A stretch of DNA of 64,000 nt, from positions 2,511,001-2,575,000 of the forward strand of contig NZ_JAUCBZ010000015.1 in the NCBI RefSeq assembly GCF_034676545.1. Reading direction: 5' to 3'. Below are positions 34,921 through 44,552 of the stretch, piece by piece (the first letter of the stretch is position 1; every line of letters starts with the position of its first letter). Source of the stretch: Pararhodobacter sp. GTDB taxonomy: Bacteria; Pseudomonadota; Alphaproteobacteria; Rhodobacterales; Rhodobacteraceae. The translations under genes and the position numbers were made by a program. The notes under the pieces were generated by a model that ran no database searches, had not been told where the DNA came from, and saw only the letters and a program-made list of their open reading frames with translations.

Positions 34921-34934
34921 TTGATTTGGATCAA
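34921..34934. promoter_or_regulatory. Perfect FNR/FnrL box
   Basis: TTGAT-TTGG-ATCAA matches the FNR-family consensus TTGAT-N4-ATCAA at all ten specified positions. The centre is about 95 bases upstream of the fliG start and about 41.5 bases before the inferred sRNA 5' end. The spacing favours the sRNA as the target. FNR-family proteins (FnrL) in Rhodobacterales activate at low oxygen. Confidence 0.75.
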
Positions 34935-35022
34935 ACCCCCGCAACCCTGGGTTTTTTCCCGACGTTATCCGACAGTTAACCGCTATGGCGCATGATGGAC
35001 TTCAGTTCAGTTGGATGGGTCC

Positions 35023-36149
35023 ATGTCTACAGAAAACGCAACGGTTCCTGCCGTCTCCACGCCCGCGTCCTCGCTTCATGCAACGGTGGGCTCCAAGCCC
35101 GCGTCGCGCGTTGCCACCAGCCCTTCGGGGCGGCGCATCCAGGCGTTGAGCGGACGGCAGAAGGCGGCGATCATGGTGCGTCTGCTGCTGACGGAGGGGG
35201 CCGATCTCAAACTTTCCGATCTGCCAGAGGATGTTCAAACAGCCCTGACGGAGCAGATTGGCCAGATGCGGCTTGTCGATCGCGAGACGATGTCCTCGGT
35301 GATTTCAGAATTTGTCGAGACATTGGAACAGGTTGGCCTCAGTTTTCCGGGCGGTATCGACGGCGCGCTCAAGGTGCTCGATGGCCGATTGAGCCCTGGC
35401 GCGGCGGCCAAATTGCAACTGATGGCACGGTCACGGGATGGCGCGGATCCCTGGGCGCGGATCTTGTCAGCACCCGCGGACACTCTGATTGAGATCCTCG
35501 AACCCGAAAGCGCAGAGGTCGCGGCTGTTGTCCTCTCGAAGCTCCCCGTTGGTCGCGCGGCGGAGCTGTTGGGGAAGATGCCGGGTGAACGCGCGCGCCG
35601 CGTCGCCTATGCCGTTTCACTGACCGAAGGCATTGCGCCGACGATGGTTGCCCGCATCGGAAACTCACTCGCGCGCGAATTGGACGGGCGTCCACCCGGG
35701 CTTTCCCCGTCGCACCTGCGGCGCGGGTTGGCGCCATTCTGAATTCGGCCGCCGCGCCGGTACGACAGGCCCTGTTGGAGGGCTTGAGCGCACAAGATGA
35801 GAGCTTCGCCGACGGGGTCCGCAAGGCCATCTTCACTTTCGCCCATATCCATGAGCGCCTGAACCCGCGCGACGTTCCCAAGGTGCTGCGGGAGGTGCCA
35901 CAAAACGATTTGGTGACGGCACTCGCGGCGGCGCTGCCAGTTCCTGACAGCGATGAAGGGCGCTCAGCGGAGTTTCTCTTGGCCAATATGTCGCAGCGCA
36001 TGGCCGCAACCCTGCGCGATGAGGTTGAAACCCGTGGCAAGGTCAAGATGAAAGACGCCGAATCAGCGATGGCCGCTGTCGTCGCATCATTGCGTGATCT
36101 GGTGGATGCGGGCGAAATCTCGTTGGTAACCGACGATGACGAGGAATGA
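35023..36149 (+). pseudogene. fliG: Flagellar motor switch protein FliG, frameshifted
   Basis: FliG is the rotor protein that contacts the stator. The N-terminal frame (MSTENATVPAV to RELDGRPP) has the FliG_N/M features LSGRQKAAIMVRLLLTEGAD, EVAAVVLSKLPVGRAAELLG and MPGERARRVAYAV. The frame then shifts at about 35691-35700 (CCCGGG). Adding one C restores AFPVAPAARVGAILNSAAAP, joining QALLEGLSAQDESFADGVRK, IFTFAHIHERLNPRDVPKVL and the C-terminal domain, ending at 36149. The 1127-base span is two over a multiple of three, fitting one missing base. Repaired length about 375 residues. No other flagellar gene is in the window, so this is an isolated fliG. Confidence 0.82.
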
Positions 36150-36153
36150 TGGA

Positions 36154-37462
36154 TCAATCCGGGCCAATCAACAGCGCCTCGAATTGGCGTCGCTGTCGCG
36201 GGGACCACGAAACATCGAGCAAAGTTCCATCGTCCGTGGGGCTTTCCGAGCGCACGATGCCTTCCTCATAGGCCCAGGCCCGCGCCCGCCCTTGCTCATG
36301 TCCGATTTCGACGACATCTTGTGAACGGCTTTCGCCCAAGGCGGTGCTTATGGCCTCGACCAACGCCTCGAGGCCCTGCCCGGTCAGAGCAGAGACCGCA
36401 ACAACCGAATCCCGGCGCGCGGCAACGGTTCGCCGCGGTTCATCCTCAGGCAGCAGGTCAATCTTGTTCCAGACCTCCAGTTGCGGCACGCCCTCACGAA
36501 CGCCCAGATCGGCCAGAATCGAAGTCCACATCCTGCGATTGCGCTTCGGTTTCAGGATGCGCGATATCACGGACATGCAGGATCAGATCGGCCTCGAGCA
36601 CCTCCTCCAGGGTTGCCCGAAACGCCGCGATCAACTGAGTGGGCAGATCCGAGATGAACCCAACCGTATCCGACAAGATGACCTGCAAACCACCCGGCAA
36701 GGCAATCGCGCGCATGGTGGGATCCAACGTGGCAAAAAGCATGTCTTTTGCCATCACATCTGCGCCGGTCAACAGATTGAAAAGTGTCGATTTTCCGGCG
36801 TTGGTATAGCCAACGAGCGCGACCACCGGATAGGGGATCCGCCGCCGGGCCTCTCGATGCAACTCGCGGGTTCGCGCCACTTTTTCGAGTTGGCGCTTGA
36901 GCCGGACGACCTGCAAATCGATCGCACGGCGATCCGCCTCGATCTGCGTTTCCCCGGGTCCGCCGACAAACCCCAAACCGCCACGTTGACGCTCCAGGTG
37001 GGTCCAGGCCCGTACCAGCCGTGTTCGCTGATAGGTCAAGGCTGCCAGTTCGACCTGCAAGACGCCCTCGCGCGTGCGAGCCCGATCCGCGAAAATCTCG
37101 AGGATGAGACCCGTGCGATCCAGCAGTTTGACACCCCACTCCTTTTCAAGATTTCGCTGCTGAACGGGGGAAACCGGACCGTCGATCAAGACCAGATTGA
37201 TCTCATCGCGCTCGATTCTCTGTTTGATCTCGGCAACTTTACCAGACCCGAACAACATGCCGGGTTGCGCACGCGGCAATCTGACAACCTGTGCGTCAAC
37301 CACATCGATCCCCGGCAGCGCTTCTGCCAGTGACAAGGCTTCTGCCAACGCAGAGTCCGCCGCCCTGAGGTGATCCGAGCCGCGTATGTCGGGATGCAGC
37401 ACCAAGGCACGCTGGCGCTTGTTACCGCCGGCATTGCTCGTTTCCTTGATGTCAGAGGTCAC
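36154..37462 (-). pseudogene. hflX: GTPase HflX, frameshifted
   Basis: HflX is a ribosome-associated GTPase that splits stalled ribosomes. The first frame carries the N-terminal domain (MLFGSGKVAEIKQRI, GPVSPVQQRNLEKEW, RGGLGFVGGPGETQIEADRR) and the G motifs VALVGYTNAGKSTLFNLLTG and LSDTVGFISDLP, as far as AHPETEAQSQDVD. Removing one T at 36522-36523 gives QDVDSILADLGVREG in the other frame, with NKIDLL (G4) and VSALTGQGLEAL (G5). The span is one over a multiple of three. Repaired length about 435 residues, normal. It directly follows hfq, the conserved hfq-hflX pair. Confidence 0.9.
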
Positions 37463-37483
37463 GACCGACCGCCTGTGGCGCGT

Positions 37484-37717
37484 TTATTCTTCACCATTAT
37501 ACAGTGAGATGGGTTGGCCCGGCATGATCGTGGAAATCGCATGTTTATAGACAAGTTGGCTTTGCCCTTCACGGCGCAACAAGACGCAGAAGTTATCAAA
37601 CCAGGTGATAACCCCCAGCAATTTGACCCCGTTGATCAAAAAAATCGTCACCGGAACCTTGTTCTTGCGAACATGGTTCAAAAACGCATCCTGCAAATTC
37701 TGTTTTTCAACGGCCAT
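37484..37717 (-). CDS. hfq: RNA chaperone Hfq
   Basis: Hfq forms hexamers that pair sRNAs with mRNAs. The 77-residue protein has Sm1 (LQDAFLNHVRKNKVPVTIFL, INGVKLLGVITWFD) and Sm2 with the YKHAIS motif that forms the U-binding proximal pore. It lacks the long acidic C-terminal tail of enterobacteria, as usual in alphaproteobacteria. It lies 181 bases downstream of trkH and 21 bases before hflX. The window also holds a candidate sRNA with a U-rich 3' end, a possible client. Confidence 0.97.
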   Translation of the reverse strand: MAVEKQNLQDAFLNHVRKNKVPVTIFLINGVKLLGVITWFDNFCVLLRREGQSQLVYKHAISTIMPGQPISLYNGEE

Positions 37718-37820
37718 TATATTTACCTTTTTTTATTGGCCTACGCCGCAAAATGCCTGCGAAGACCCCTCCCGTTTGCGCGAGTATGAAGGCAGCACAA
37801 ACAAGTTTCTAGACCAAAAT

Positions 37821-37837
37821 AGCGCCGAATCAGCGCT
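37821..37837 (-). terminator. Weak hairpin in the trkH-hfq gap
   Basis: On the minus strand AGCGC and GCGCT pair around a seven-base loop, followed by ATTTT. It lies 62 bases beyond trkH in the 181-base gap before hfq, so it may partly separate the trk and hfq transcripts. The stem is short. Confidence 0.35.
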
Positions 37838-37898
37838 CTAACAGGCTTTTCCACACGACGAAGGTCCCGGCGCACACTGTGACCATCCACCGCAGCAA

Positions 37899-39398
37899 TC
37901 ATTTGCGCTGCACACGCCCCAGAATCAACGCCAAAAACACAAGGATTTCCAGCCGACCCAGAATCATTGCCAATGCCAGAACCGTGCGTGCAGGATCGTT
38001 CAAAAGGACCCAGTACAGCGGTGCATCGCCGGCAACCGCTGCCAAGGGGCCTGTGTTCGACATCGACGCCACGGTGAAAATCAGTCCCGTTTCAAGGCTC
38101 ATACCGGTCAAGAGCAACAAGGCGACGACGGCAACGGACACAAGAACGAACACCATGGCAAAGAGCCACGCCGAACGCGCACCAGTGGTCGCGAGGAAGC
38201 GGTCATATTCACTGCCGCCCGTGACAATTGACGGATAAATCATGCGTTCCGCCTCAGCCCGTCCAAGACGCATCAGGGAATATATGCGCAACAGTTTGAC
38301 GCCGCCTGCCGTGGTGGCCACGCCCCCTCCCAACAACGCCAGCCCCATCAACACCAAGCCCGGCGGGGTCAGCCCTGACCAGACTCGACTGGCAATCCAG
38401 TCCTGGCTGACGAAACCGGTTGTGGTCAAGAAAGACAGGCTGGTGAAGGCAGTACCCCACGCCGCGCGCCCCATGGCCGGCAAATTCTCGCCTTCACGAA
38501 TTTCAAATGCCCCGGCCCAATGACGCGCCAAAACGAACAGGGACACCAGCGCAATGATGGTCGCGGCTGTGCGCAACTCCGGATCTTGACGCAACGCCAT
38601 TCGGCGACCGCCGTGTCCGGGCAAAAACCGGCGGCTCAAAGCGATGGCGAGAAAGGCAAAGATCAAGATCTCGGCACCGAGTCCGATGCCGCCCAAAATT
38701 TCACGCGGCAAAATTCCAGACGTCGAGAGCGTCGCCATTGACTGCATCAACGCGTCAAAACCGGGCACCCCCATCATCGTCAGCAGCACCCAAAGTGCCA
38801 TTGTGAGACCGGCAAACGCGGGCAGGACTATGGCGGCATGGGACTGCAAACGCGCGCCGGGCGACAAGGTCACCACCCCGGCACTTGTGCCAGATCCCAA
38901 ATTGCGGCGAATCAGTTCATAGCCACCAAGCCTCAGGGGTGCCAGCAAGGCGGTTGCTGCAGAAAGAATGAACAAGCCACCCATCCAGCCCGCCATGCCG
39001 CGCCAAAGATGCACCGCTGCGGGCACCCGGCGCGGCAAGTCGATCAAGGTCGCACCGGTTGTGGTGAAGCTCGAAATCATTTCGAACCACGCATCCACAA
39101 AACGGAACTGAGGCAAGCTCTCGGCGACGGGTATTGCCATCACGGCGGGGATCAACAGGTAAATGGCCGTCAGCAGTGGAAAAAGCCCGTCGCTGCGGCT
39201 GTGTTTGCGTTCTTGTCCGGTCATGGCAAGCGCCAGAAACACCGCAAACAAAGTGCATGCCAAGCCCGAATAGAGGAAATCCCGACCGACGGGCGATTGC
39301 CCATCGGCAAACGCCTTGGCCGACGGCACCAGCATCAAGAGTCCCGTCGCGCCGATCATTGTGACCAGCAAAGGAACCTTTGCGAGCCGCACCTGCAT
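37899..39398 (-). CDS. trkH: Trk-type potassium uptake protein TrkH
   Basis: A 499-residue inner-membrane K+ channel subunit with about ten hydrophobic helices. Selectivity-filter segments are recognisable as ISSFTTTGATLI, MATLSTSGILP, FLTTTGFVSQDW and VASMSNTGPLAA, the four pore-loop repeats of the Trk/Ktr superfamily. The ATG at 39398 gives the usual N-terminus before the first helix (MQVRLAKVPLLV). It follows trkA with no gap (the trkA stop ends one base before the start). Confidence 0.93.
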   Translation of the reverse strand: MQVRLAKVPLLVTMIGATGLLMLVPSAKAFADGQSPVGRDFLYSGLACTLFAVFLALAMTGQERKHSRSDGLFPLLTAIYLLIPAVMAIPVAESLPQFRFVDAWFEMISSFTTTGATLIDLPRRVPAAVHLWRGMAGWMGGLFILSAATALLAPLRLGGYELIRRNLGSGTSAGVVTLSPGARLQSHAAIVLPAFAGLTMALWVLLTMMGVPGFDALMQSMATLSTSGILPREILGGIGLGAEILIFAFLAIALSRRFLPGHGGRRMALRQDPELRTAATIIALVSLFVLARHWAGAFEIREGENLPAMGRAAWGTAFTSLSFLTTTGFVSQDWIASRVWSGLTPPGLVLMGLALLGGGVATTAGGVKLLRIYSLMRLGRAEAERMIYPSIVTGGSEYDRFLATTGARSAWLFAMVFVLVSVAVVALLLLTGMSLETGLIFTVASMSNTGPLAAVAGDAPLYWVLLNDPARTVLALAMILGRLEILVFLALILGRVQRK

Positions 39399-39399
39399 C

Positions 39400-40776
39400 T
39401 CAGAAATACTCCACCGCGACCTGCAGCAAACGCTCGATCTCGGGCACATCATTGCTCAAGGCAAAGATCACCAATAGGTCACCGACTTCGAGTTCGGTGC
39501 TGCCAATCGGCTTCACGAAGACGCCTCGTTTTCGGACCGCCCCCACCAGTGCGCCCTCTGGAAAGCCGATATTTCCGATGGCGCGCCCGGCGAGCGGCGA
39601 GGTGGAGAGGACTTGCGCCTCGATGACCTCGGCCTCGCCATCGCCGACTGTGTAAATCGACCGAACGCGACCGTGGCGAACATGCCGCAAAATCGAGCTG
39701 ACCGTGGTGGCGCGCGGGTTGATGTGCGCGTCAATCCCCAACGGGTCGAGGAGCGGCACCAAAGACGGATCGTTGACCAGTGCGATTGCCAATTTGCAGC
39801 CCATGGCCTTGCTGCGAACCGATGTCAAAAGGTTGGTCTTGTCATCGTCCGTCACGGCCAACACCGCATCGGCACTGTCGATCCCGGCTTCGATCAACAA
39901 CTCGCTGTCCATCCCGTCGCCGTGCAAGACAATCGTGCGCTCCAACAGGTCGGCGGCTTCCTCGGCCTTGGCACGGTCGCGTTCGATGACCTTCACGCGG
40001 ATGCGGTCGGGGTGGTTTTCGAGTTCCCGCGCGACGGCAAGGCCCACATTTCCCGCGCCAATGATGACGATTCTTTCTTGTTTTGCCAAGGGTTTACCAA
40101 AAATCGCCAGCGTTCGGCCAAGATCACTGCTTTCCGAGACGACATAGATCTGGTCGCCCTCGAACAACTGGTCACCGGGCTCGGGCGCAAACATCTTTCC
40201 CGCCCGCCGGACACCGACAACGATTGCCCGCAGACTTGAAAACAACTCGGTCAATTGGCGCAGGGGTGTGTTCAGCACCGGGCAATCCGCGTCGAGCGAA
40301 ATCCCGGCCAGCCGCGCTGTGCCATCCAGAAAATCCTGGACGTCGAAGGTGGAGGGCGCGGCGATCCGGCGCAACGCGGCGCGCGACACTTCCTGCTCGG
40401 GGTTGATGACCACGTCAATCGGCAAATGCTCGCGGCCGAAAAGCTCCGAGAATTGCGGCGCCAGATAAGATTGTGCGCGCAAACGGGCAATCTTTCGGGT
40501 GACGCCAAATACCGAGTGCGCGACCTGACAGGTAACCATGTTTACCTCGTCCGAATGCGTCGCGGCAATCAGCATATCGGCTTCGCGCGCGCCTGCCTGT
40601 GCCAACACATCGGGATGCGAGGCAAAGCCGACGACGCCTTGAACCTCCAAGGTATCCGTCGCGCGGCGCACGAGCGCTGGGTTGTTGTCGACAATGGACA
40701 CATCATTGGCTTCGCCCGACAGTTGCCGCGCAATTTGCCAACCGACCTGACCGGCACCACAAATGATGACTTTCAT
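39400..40776 (-). CDS. trkA: Trk system potassium transporter TrkA
   Basis: Cytoplasmic NAD(H)/nucleotide-binding gate of the Trk K+ uptake system. The 458-residue protein has two RCK modules. The first Rossmann motif is VIICGAGQVGWQIARQLSGE at the N-terminus and the second is RIVIIGAGNVGLAVARELEN near residue 232. Each is followed by a TrkA-C domain. It is 12 bases downstream of ntrX and next to trkH, the conserved alphaproteobacterial order. Confidence 0.96.
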   Translation of the reverse strand: MKVIICGAGQVGWQIARQLSGEANDVSIVDNNPALVRRATDTLEVQGVVGFASHPDVLAQAGAREADMLIAATHSDEVNMVTCQVAHSVFGVTRKIARLRAQSYLAPQFSELFGREHLPIDVVINPEQEVSRAALRRIAAPSTFDVQDFLDGTARLAGISLDADCPVLNTPLRQLTELFSSLRAIVVGVRRAGKMFAPEPGDQLFEGDQIYVVSESSDLGRTLAIFGKPLAKQERIVIIGAGNVGLAVARELENHPDRIRVKVIERDRAKAEEAADLLERTIVLHGDGMDSELLIEAGIDSADAVLAVTDDDKTNLLTSVRSKAMGCKLAIALVNDPSLVPLLDPLGIDAHINPRATTVSSILRHVRHGRVRSIYTVGDGEAEVIEAQVLSTSPLAGRAIGNIGFPEGALVGAVRKRGVFVKPIGSTELEVGDLLVIFALSNDVPEIERLLQVAVEYF

Positions 40777-40788
40777 AGCGTTACACCC

Positions 40789-42181
40789 TTATTCGTCATC
40801 CCAATTCCCGCGCCCCCCCGACAATGCCGCCGTGTTCACACCCAAGGATTTGAGTTTGCGATGCAGCGCAGAGCGTTCCATACCGACAAATGCGGCAGTA
40901 CGCGAGATATTCCCGCCAAAGCGGTTGATCTGGGTCAGAAGATACTCACGTTCAAACAACTCGCGCGCCTCTCGCAGTGGCAAGGTCGCAAGACCACCCG
41001 CCAGGACGACGCGCCCCTCTTCCTCCTCGCCCGCGGGTGAGGACATCAATTCTCGCGCTTCGATGGGGCCCTGACCATCGCCAAGGATCAACGCGCGCTC
41101 GATGACGTTTTTCAGCTGCCGAATGTTTCCGGGCCAATTCATCGATTGCAATTGCGCCTCGGCTTCCGTGGAGATCTCGCGTTTTGCCAAGCCCTGAGTC
41201 TGGTGCAGAAGCTCGATGAAATGACCGGCCAGAAGTGGAATATCATCACGGCGTTCGGCCAGGGATGGCACCGCGATTGGCACCACATTGAGCCGGTCGT
41301 AAAGCTCTTGGCGGAAATTCCCGGCGAAATTTCGGCCCGCAGATCGCGCGTCGTCGAGGAAATGACCCGCAGATCGACCTTGACCTTTTCCGACCCATCA
41401 ACCCGCATGAAGGTCTGATCGACCAGCACACGCAGGATCTTGGATTGCGTGCCAAGCGGCATATCGGCGACCTCGTCAAGATAGAGGATACCGCCATGCG
41501 CTTGCTCCAGAAGCCCTGGAATCACGCCCCGCGTGCCTCCCTCCTGGCCAAACAGTACAAGTTCCATTTTTTCGGGCTCGATCGCCGCGCAAGACACCGT
41601 GACGAAGGCAGCGCTTGCACGGTTGGATTGGGCGTGAATAAACCGCGCGGCAACCTCCTTGCCGCTGCCCGAAGGCCCGGTCAGCATCACCCGGCCATTC
41701 GAGCGCGTCACCTTGCCCAAATTGCTGCGCAGGACTTTCATGACCTGACTCTGGCCGATCATATCCGCTGGGCCGGATCGCGCTTGCGCAATTTCGTGTT
41801 CTCGCGGCGCAGCCTCGAGGTTTCCATCGCGCGCCCGATTACGACCAGCAACTGGTCGATATTAAAGGGCTTTTCGATAAAGTCATAAGCGCCCTTCTTG
41901 ATCGCCGCGACTGCGATTTCAATATTGCCGTGGCCTGAAATGATGACAACCGGCACTTCTGGGTACTCGCGTTTGACGGCCATCAGAATGCCAATTCCGT
42001 CCATCTGGCTGTCCTTGAGCCAAAGGTCGAGGATCATCAACATGGGCGGTTCAGCCTCGACGGCGGCCATGGCTTCGTCTGAGTTCTGTGCCAGGCGGGT
42101 CGAATACCCCTCGTCTCGCAATATCTCGGAAATCAACTCTCGAATGTCGCGCTCATCGTCGACGATCAGGATATCACTCAT
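40789..42181 (-). pseudogene. ntrX: Response regulator NtrX, two frameshifts
   Basis: NtrX is the AAA+ response regulator partner of NtrY. Three frames share one gene. The receiver (MSDILIVDDERDIRELISEI, phosphorylated Asp in LMILDLWL, KPFNIDQLL) ends at a shift near 41770-41777. The AAA+ domain (MIGQSQVMKVLRSNLGKVTR, GPSGSGKEVAARFI, GGILYLDEVADMP) runs to a shift at the CCC/GGG run 41320-41322, where one extra G joins AEISPGNFRQELYDRLNVVP. The rest holds WPGNIRQLKNVIERAL and the Fis-type HTH (NISRTAAFVGMERSALHRKL). Two missing bases make the 1393-base span 1395, a whole number of codons. No GAFTGA loop is present, as is usual for NtrX. Its start overlaps the ntrY stop. Confidence 0.9.
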
Positions 42182-44472
42182 ACCTGCTGCCCATTCTCGT
42201 TGCGGCCATTGCGCATCGTGCGCAAAATCGGAAGCCGAATTTCAGCCATCGCGCCAGTATGCACGCAGCCCTCCATGATTGGGGCGTCACGCAACTCCAG
42301 CGTGCCACCGTGCTCTTCAATGATCTTCTTGACGATCGGCAAGCCCAAGCCCGTGCCTTTTTCTCGCGTCGTAACGTAGGGCTCAAACAGGCGGGCGCGA
42401 TCCTCGGGCAGGCCCAACCCATTGTCGGCAATGGTAATCGCCGCACGCGTGCTATCCACCGACATCCGGACCACAATACGCGGGACATAGCCTTCGGGCG
42501 CGCGACCGGCCTCGATCAACCCTTCGGTCGCCTCACCCGCATTCTTGAGCAAATTGGTCACCGCCTGCATGATCATCGTCGAATCGATTTCCAGAGACAC
42601 GGGATCCTCAGGCAGGTGCGCGGTGAACGTGACCAACTCTTGCCCGGCTTCTTGCAACGTCAGCGCGTCGCGCAGCAATTGCACCAGATCCGTGGGTCTG
42701 CGATCCGGTTCCGGCATACGGGCAAACCGTGAAAACTCATCAACAATGCGCCGCAAGTCGTTGGTTTGCCTAACAATAACATCCGTCAAAGAGGTGAGGG
42801 ATTCGGCGTCTTCCGATGGCAACAGGCGGCCAAACTTGCGTTTGATACGATCCGCAGAGAGCTGGATCGGCGTCAGTGGGTTCTTGATCTCATGGGCAAT
42901 CCGGCGCGCAACATCGCCCCACGCCGCCATCCGCTGTGCGGAAACCAGATCGGTGACGTCGTCAAAAGCAATCACATAGCCTTCCAGATCGCCCGCTGCC
43001 GTTCGACGTTCGGCCACCCGAACCAGCAAGCTTTCCAAGCGACCCGCCCGGCTCAGCCGCACTTCGTCTTGAACACGGCCCCCGAACATGCTGCCCTCGC
43101 CCTGCTGCAAGCGACGCAACAGCGGTTCGAACTCGGGCACGACGGCGGCCAACGATTGATGCGCAACACCGACAGAATCGATCTTGGTCAGGGATTCCGC
43201 GGCACGATTGACAAACGCAACCCGGCCTTCGCCGTCCAACCCGATGACGCCCGCCGTCACAGACCCCAGAACGGAATCAAACAGGCGGCGGCGTTCCTCG
43301 ATCTGCCGTGTATTGCTCAACAAGGCATCACGCTGACCCTTGAGCTGGCGGGTCATCTGATTGAACACCCGTCCCATGGTCGCGATTTCGTCATCGCCGC
43401 GCTCTTCAATGATCTGCACGTCCAGATCGCCCTCGCCGACACGCTCAGCGGCCTCGGCAAGACGCCCGACGGGCCGAGAAAGGCCTTCGGCAAACCACAT
43501 GCCCAGCCAGATTGCCGCCAGTATCAGAATGATCGCAAAGGCGAGGTACAGAAGGCCGAAATTGAACAGCACGCGGCCCCGTTCGGATTCCAACTGGTTG
43601 TAAAGCTGGATGGTTTGCTGCGTGTCGTCGAGCAATCGCAAGATCTCGCCGTCGACTGCGCGTGCAACATACAGCAATCGGTCAGAATACCCATCCAACG
43701 GCACCAGCGCGCGAAATTCGCTGTTGGGCCAATCCTTGATCAAGATCAGGTCACCCTGCGCGGCTTGCGCAAGATCTTCGGGCGTTGGCTGAACAAAATC
43801 AAATAGATACGAGCGATCGCCCCGCGCGCGGAGCCCGCCCGTGGTGTCGATGACAAACGCCACGCGAAGCCCCCGTTGGATCCCCAATTGGGCCTGGCTC
43901 AAAATCTGCCGTATCTCGCCCTCGGATATCATGGGGTTCATCGCGCGCGCGCGCTCCAACACACCGGCGACGGCCTCGCCATCTGCAATCAGGCTGCGTT
44001 CTTGTTCATCCTGATAAGCCTCGGCAGCCGCGAGTGAGGTTCCAACCACATTGCGGACCCGCTCCGAAAACCACCCTTCAAGTCCGATATTGATGGTTAT
44101 GACCGCGAAGACAGCAACGGTGATCGCAGGCACCAGCGCGATGAACGCGAACAGCGCGGACAGCCGCAAATGCAGCCGCGACCCGGCCGAACGTGAACGC
44201 CTTGCCGCAATCATCCGCGCAATGCGACCCAACACCAACGCGGCGACGACCAGGATATAGACCAGGTCGGCCAGCAAAACGAGCCGCAACGACGGGAGGT
44301 TTGGCGAAATGGCGAAAGGTCCCAAGACACCGACGGTCGCCAGAACCAGGATCGGTGCCAGAACGACGAGGACGATGGTCATCACCGCCTGAATCCTGCG
44401 GCGCATAGGGTCACGCCGCGCAAGACCGCTTGTGTCGGATAACGCAGGGTCAGGGCTCAGGGACATGTTCAT
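42178..44472 (-). CDS. ntrY: Sensor histidine kinase NtrY
   Basis: A 764-residue inner-membrane kinase. Several N-terminal helices flank a periplasmic segment (about residues 135-310). A HAMP domain, a PAS domain (GSVTAGVIGLDGEGRVAFVN), the HisKA box (RIAHEIKNPLTPIQLSADRI, phosphorylated His) and an HATPase_c domain (LLKNAGEA N-box, TIADNGLGLP, KGTGLGLPIVKKI) follow. NtrY-NtrX respond to nitrogen or redox signals in alphaproteobacteria. The gene is intact, unlike the neighbouring ntrX. An ATG two codons in (44466) is an alternative start. Confidence 0.95.
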   Translation of the reverse strand: MNMSLSPDPALSDTSGLARRDPMRRRIQAVMTIVLVVLAPILVLATVGVLGPFAISPNLPSLRLVLLADLVYILVVAALVLGRIARMIAARRSRSAGSRLHLRLSALFAFIALVPAITVAVFAVITINIGLEGWFSERVRNVVGTSLAAAEAYQDEQERSLIADGEAVAGVLERARAMNPMISEGEIRQILSQAQLGIQRGLRVAFVIDTTGGLRARGDRSYLFDFVQPTPEDLAQAAQGDLILIKDWPNSEFRALVPLDGYSDRLLYVARAVDGEILRLLDDTQQTIQLYNQLESERGRVLFNFGLLYLAFAIILILAAIWLGMWFAEGLSRPVGRLAEAAERVGEGDLDVQIIEERGDDEIATMGRVFNQMTRQLKGQRDALLSNTRQIEERRRLFDSVLGSVTAGVIGLDGEGRVAFVNRAAESLTKIDSVGVAHQSLAAVVPEFEPLLRRLQQGEGSMFGGRVQDEVRLSRAGRLESLLVRVAERRTAAGDLEGYVIAFDDVTDLVSAQRMAAWGDVARRIAHEIKNPLTPIQLSADRIKRKFGRLLPSEDAESLTSLTDVIVRQTNDLRRIVDEFSRFARMPEPDRRPTDLVQLLRDALTLQEAGQELVTFTAHLPEDPVSLEIDSTMIMQAVTNLLKNAGEATEGLIEAGRAPEGYVPRIVVRMSVDSTRAAITIADNGLGLPEDRARLFEPYVTTREKGTGLGLPIVKKIIEEHGGTLELRDAPIMEGCVHTGAMAEIRLPILRTMRNGRNENGQQV

Positions 44473-44552
44473 GGATCAATGACGGACAACACGCGCGAGG
44501 GAAACAATCAAACCGGATAGGTGCGGCAATTTCGCCACGTCCTGTTGCCTAA

